A stretch of 64,000 nt of DNA, taken from the NCBI GenBank assembly GCA_021904315.1, contig CM038910.1, positions 10,788,001 to 10,852,000 of the forward strand, written 5' to 3'. Every line of letters starts with the position of its first letter. Position 1 is the first letter of the stretch. This DNA comes from Sphagnum magellanicum (Eukaryota > Streptophyta > Sphagnopsida > Sphagnales > Sphagnaceae). Shown one piece after another: positions 58,788 to 64,000 of this stretch. A model generated the notes under the pieces. The model searched no databases, was not told where the DNA came from, and saw only the letters and a program-made list of their open reading frames with translations. A program made the position numbers and the translations under genes.

Positions 58788-61700
58788 ATGTCGCAGAACC
58801 TGGAGATTTTGGGAGATCGGCAGACTGGCCAGGATGTCCGTACCCAAAATGGTAAATGGGGCTTTGCAACAACTGCTGCTGGGCGATGGGTTCCTATGGA
58901 TTGTTGGGATGGAGTGCAAAATGTGGTGTTGCAAGAATGACAGGGGTTTTGTCATTTTCTTTTCTTGTTTCGTCGCATTTTGATGGTCACATGGTGTAAG
59001 TTTCAGTTCATAGCGAGAGAGTCCATCTCTTAGACAGTGTTCGCTTTCTGCGTGCGCTGTATGTATCCCCTTTCGTCTTCTTTGCATGCCGTGCTGATGG
59101 TAAGGATTTTTATCTCGATGTTGTTGGATGTCAATGCAGTCATGGCTTGCCAAGCCATCGCCAATATAGTGAAAAGCTCGTTAGGCCCTGTTGGTCTTGA
59201 CAAGGTGCGCATCTTTCTTTGATGGTTTTTCTTTTTGGTCTGGCTTCCTCTGATTGGAATGTTGTAGTTGCTCCATCTGAGAACAGTAGTAGGGTTTAAG
59301 GGTTCTTGCCATTAGCGATCTTGATACTGAGGATATTCCTTATTCTACGTGTTGCAACATTGTATGCTCAGTTTATAGTGGCATCACCTAGAGGCTGAGT
59401 TTGCTTTGTTTGTTGTGGTCATTGATTCAGTCAAACAATAAATTCCAAGGGAATATAGAATGGTATATTTATCAAGTTCAGATTCTGGTTCAAAACTTGT
59501 GTTGGGTTTTGTCTATAGATGCTTGTTGACGACATTGGTGATGTCACAATAACAAATGATGGAGCAACAATCCTAAAAATGCTTGAGGTGGAGCATCCTG
59601 CTGCAAAGGTAAGCAAGTGATGTGGTTAAAAGATGATGCTAAAGGATGTGGTCATTAGGACCAACCTTTCCTTGGAACACTCAAGCTATATTGCTTGAGT
59701 GAGTGCTAGGCCAACATCATGACTTGAGTCTTTTCCCATGACTTCCACGAATGCAACAGAAACTCAGGATGCAGATCTTTGTATACTGTTTTGTTCAAAA
59801 ATTTTGGCATATTATTATGCACTTATTTATACCCACCATTGGGAGATCATGAGGAGTGAACAGCAGATCATGTCACTGCTATTCATGATGTGGGTGATGG
59901 TCTGTCAGTTTGTTAGTGACACTGATCTGGTTATGACTGCACCCTATTCTTGTCATGTTAGTTTTGTGTTCTGCTGGAACTGACAGAATGGTTACCCTTC
60001 AAAGTTTTTGTTATGGGGTTTCGTCTGCAATTTCATAGACATCTCATGTCCTTGAAACTCTCTGGTTACAAAATGGCCAAGAGAGTGACATGTTCTCACT
60101 GTTTTTCTTTCCAGAATCTCAAAGCTTAGCACGAGGTAATTGCAAAGTTTATATTTAGGTCACCTCAGATTCCTTGATGATCATGAAGATAATGTTTCTT
60201 TCCTCATTTATCAGTGGAGCAACAGAAGGTCATGGCAAGAGGAACTGATTATTATCATGCTAAGTGCCAACCAGAAGTGCACGTATGATATTCCTTGCAA
60301 CTACTGAGACTCTTATAAAAATCATTTGTGGCAGGTTCTAGTGGAGCTTGCAGAATTGCAAGACCGGGAAGTGGGAGATGGAACTACATCTGTGGTAATC
60401 ATTGCTGCAGAGCTACTTAAGGTGAGCATACCATCATTGCAGTCACATTTCATGCTCACTGCAGAGCATCATCACAAAGGGGCATTCTTTCCAGCCAGTA
60501 TCTGACTTGTTGTTGCCATCTTTTCTTTGCAGAGAGCCAATGATCTTGTCAGAAACAAGATCCATCCCACCTCAATAATAAGTGGATATCGTGTAAGTCA
60601 GATGCCTTGCTTTGAACTCTGTGACAAGACATTTTGTTTGCTATCCTTCTTTTAAGGAAAGTATTCCATGGCCACATTGTTTTGTTTTACTTTCTTTGCA
60701 ACCCCAGAAAGTCAACATTAGCACACTCACAGTTGCCGTCATTCCCAACAAAGCCCTTTTTTCCAAACTCTGAAGTGGTGGATTGATGGCAAGGATCTCC
60801 TGCTTGATACATTTGTACATTGTATGGATGTCTTTGTAGTGCTAGCAAGCATCTCTACTCAGTCTTCCTACTGCCTCCAGAAATGAGGCAGAAACCCTGG
60901 ACACAGATGTTTATATAATGTCAGGCCCAGTTGTGTTTGTGCACAGTACTGTCGCCTCAACATTTCCCTGGGTTTGAGGGTATAATGCACACCACTGTAC
61001 TTCCTTCCAGCCCTGTAGATTTAAGCACATCTATACAAGTTCATTGGTTATGTTTACTTTTTAGATCCATTGTGTGTCCCTGCAGCTTGCCATGCGAGAG
61101 GCATGTAAATATATTGATGACAAGCTTGCCATCAAGGTACGCCAGCTTCCATCATCTTTGCAATTTTTTTCACAAATTTTGGGATTCACCCACATACTAT
61201 GTCAGCTTTATCTGTTGATTAAGGTCTGCTTTCATCAAACTTAGAATGGCATTGACACAACTGATGCAGGTAGAGAAGTTGGGGAAGGAATCACTGATCA
61301 ACTGTGCCAAAACAAGTATGTCTTCAAAGATCATTGGGCCTGACAGCGACTTTTTTGCAAAATTGGCAAGCACTTCTCTGAACTATTCCTTTCTCTGCCA
61401 TTGCTGTCATGAAGGTCAACTAGACATAATTGCTGCAAAAGGGTTCTAAACAGCTTGTCTGTGATGTTACAGGTGGTTGATGCAGTCTTAGCTGTGAAAA
61501 CCACAAATGACAAGGGGGAGATAAAGTACCCCATCAAGGTGTGTAATATTGAATCTCCTACAGTGCACATTATTTGCTTTCGAAGACAAGAACTTTATTT
61601 TCTTATTGCCTTTTGTTTCTTTTTTGTGTGTGTGGTGGTTGGTACTTTTCACAGGCAATCAACATTCTCAAGGCTCATGGAAAGAGTGCAAAAGAGAGTT

Positions 61701-64000
61701 ATTTGCTGAATGGGTATGCCCTGAATGCTGGTAGAGCAGCCCAGGGAATGCTCAAGCGTGTGGCACCAGCTCGCATAGCATGCCTGGATGTCAATTTGCA
61801 GCGGACAAAAATGCAAATGGGGGTCCAAGTTTTAGTGACTGATCCAAGGGAACTGGAGAAAATACGTCAGCGGTGAGTGCACCTGATCAGTTTTTTCCAG
61901 TCTCAAGTTGGTTCTATCTTACCATACAAAGCTTAGTCTGGATTTTCTTAATTTGAAATGTTTTCTTTTACTGAGCAGTGCTCTAACTTGTATTGAATAT
62001 CATCAGCTGATGAAGTCAGTGGTAAAGTAAACATGGCATCTCACTGATATGCATGTTGTTACTGTATTCACAGTATTGGTCTTTGGTGAAGTTTTAATTG
62101 TGCTTTACATGCCACAGGGAAGCTGATATCACAAAAGAGAGAATTGAGAAGGTTTTGAAGGCAGGTGCCAATGTTATTCTTACCACAAAGGGCATTGATG
62201 ACATGGCTCTAAAGGTCAGCTTCAACACCTCTCCTGATGGGTCCAAAAGTACAGTTAAATTTTGAGGTTGAATTCTTATGGTCGAATATTGGGTTGAATG
62301 CCAAATGCAGTATTTTGTGGAAGCCAATGCCATTGCTGTGAGACGTGTTGGTAAGGAGGATATGAGACACATTGCAAAGGCAACTGGTGCCACTCAGGTC
62401 AGAACAACTATCACCTTCAATTCATCAGCTTATCTGATCGTCTTATTTCCCATCTCTTTTCAGAGACCACAGAATTACCCTTTGAAAATGAAGGTTTGTG
62501 TGCACTTGCATTTTATTTTCTTTCACTGAGGATGACCAATGTTTTACTTGGTCAGATATCTCTAATTTTGTGTCCCTTTTTGTTTGCTACAACTCCCAAT
62601 TCAATATTTAAAGAAGCTGCCTGCGCTGTCTTTATCTCAGACTTGATACTTCCTTATTTGCAGCTGTTACGGAAGATATGAATTTAGAATTGAATGTGTA
62701 GTGTTATCTCCTGTCAATTAGTTTGTTCATGTGAAATGTGTCCCCTGCTTTAAGTGTAGGGTAATGCCCAAGGCCACAGGCATCACATGAGGTGGAGCTG
62801 AGGTTGACCTCAGTTCTGGTAATGCCTGCAGCCAAGGGTGTTACATGGTGTAGAAATTGATGTCTTTTTTTCCCCATGATACCTGGTGGGTATGATGGAA
62901 AAAAAAACATAAAAAAATGATGCAGGGTCATTTTTGAAAATGAAATCCCTGCGGGTGTGGGCTTTTCATTTTCAGAAATGCCCACAGGATCTTATGAGTT
63001 GTAAGCATACCTCCAACTACACTAAGAATTTCTTTGGAGGTTTTCATGTTTTGAGAAGCAAATTTCAGGCTGATCCTATCTGAATATAAAACCTTCTGCA
63101 AGACATGTGAGAAGATGCCGGGAAGATGTTTTAGGTTGAAGAGGTTTAGATTGCTGAAAATTGTGTGAGGTGGCACAGGTACTTACCTTTGCTGACATAG
63201 AAGGTGGGGAGACATTTGATGCATCGTTACTTGGAAGTGCTGAAGAGGTTGTTGAGGACAGGGTGTCAGATGATGATATCATCCTCATCAAGGGTGCAAA
63301 AAGTTCAAGGGCGGTAGGCACTCTTAAACCAGATTATCCCCTGTCTGATGCTGTCTGTGCTGAAGCTTGTGTAGAATCTATCCAGGGTTTGTGTGACTCT
63401 TCCAGATTGACTGGAATTTCCTTTCAATTGCAGTAGGTTCAAGGCTCAATATTATGGAGATTCATCTCTTTGATTGCGCAAGAGTACTAGTTGGAAGACT
63501 TTCAAATGGCCAATTTGAACTCTTCTGAATGCTGTGTGGTGATTTCAATGAGTGAAAGCAAGTTTTGGATGTGGTATTTCAGCTTGCCAAGAAGTGATTT
63601 CCTTATGATTAAATCTTGATGTACTTTTCTTTTAGGTCTCTATCATATTGCGTGGGGCAAATGACTACATGCTAGATGAGATGGAACGATCTATTCACGA
63701 TTCTTTGAGCATTGTCAAACGGACATTGGAATCAAATATGGTGGTAGCAGGAGGTGGAGCAGTAGAGGCTGCGCTCTCTGTCTACTTGGAAAATCTGGCA
63801 ACAACCCTAGGCTCAAGAGAGCAGCTAGCTGTTGTTGAATTTGCTTTGGCTCTTCTTGTAATCCCAAAGGTAAACCTAGCCCATTTGTTTCAATTGAGCA
63901 TTTGAATATGTTCTTTTGTTTTGAAGTTATATTTGTCTTGCTATTTGTGAGGAGATTGTTGATCAATAATCTGTTTTCTGGAAGACCATCTTTGCAATGT
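58788..64000 (+). CDS. CCT1: T-complex protein 1 subunit alpha (CCT1), partial at right edge
   Basis: Alpha subunit of the hetero-oligomeric cytosolic chaperonin CCT/TRiC, which folds actin, tubulin and other proteins using ATP. Exons: 58788-58851, 59140-59204, 59519-59608, 60335-60421, 60533-60592, 61086-61136, 61270-61365, 61473-61538, 61655-61872, 62118-62214, 62311-62397, 63179-63313, 63636-63869. These give 450 residues in frame; about 95 more are expected past the edge (plant CCT1 is about 545 aa). It carries VMACQA near the N-terminus, [22 protein letters not shown] (53-60), GDGTTSV (87-93), the HDSL aspartate (D394) and GGGAVE (411-416). Subunit identity follows from [11 protein letters not shown], the REVGDGTT context and [13 protein letters not shown]. 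The intron after exon 7 is GC-AG. Residue 443 is Leu where FADAL is usual. Confidence 0.95.

Noticed and set aside
1-64000. CRISPR arrays, operons, bacterial promoters, tRNA or rRNA genes
   Set aside because: The genes are spliced eukaryotic genes; the tandem repeats lack unique equal-length spacers; no tRNA cloverleaf or rRNA sequence was recognised.

Overview
The window looks like nuclear DNA of a land plant. It carries spliced genes with plant-type architecture, a plant-specific DUF7950 protein, a plant-type CHR24/ERCC6-like remodeler, short arrays of the plant telomere heptamer TTTAGGG, and many Ty1-copia, Ty3-gypsy and hAT-like remains. The repeat load and repeat types would fit a non-seed plant (moss, lycophyte or fern), but that is only an inference; the species cannot be fixed from the sequence alone.

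Four protein-coding genes can be supported. (1) Left edge to 1986, minus strand: the 5' part of a small membrane protein with Tim17/22/23-like glycine-rich segments, five exons seen, continuing off the left edge. (2) 10138-13392, minus: a two-exon gene for a 641-residue DUF7950-type protein. (3) 37304-45565, minus: a 22-exon SNF2 ATPase of the CHR24/ERCC6-like class, 1037 residues, open in frame through every junction I placed, including one GC-AG intron. (4) 58788 to the right edge, plus: the alpha subunit of the cytosolic chaperonin CCT (CCT1); 13 exons and 450 residues are seen, again with one GC-AG intron. The genes have no operon-like relation. They are housekeeping or regulatory genes separated by repeats.

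Between them lie repeat-rich blocks. 3772-7913 is bounded by a 32-bp terminal inverted repeat pair (26 of 32 positions identical) and contains an array of about twelve short hairpins whose stems change sequence but stay paired. 14.7-20.2 kb is an AT-rich block with faint coding-like remnants. 20190-24476 is a solo-LTR-like element joined to a 5'-truncated, mutated Ty1-copia element. 26168-28017 is a textbook nested insertion: a young 939-bp LTR with a CTTTA target duplication inside an older copy of the same LTR. It is followed by a decayed Ty3-gypsy polymerase (28.0-29.1 kb) and a 143-bp fold-back element (29763-29905). 46.4-49.1 kb is made of degenerate word-like minisatellites, and 52.6-56.0 kb holds a decayed hAT-like transposase on the minus strand.

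Coordinates of spliced exons were read by hand from splice consensus and reading phase. Those of genes 2-4 sum to whole codons; gene 1 has one unresolved exon junction.
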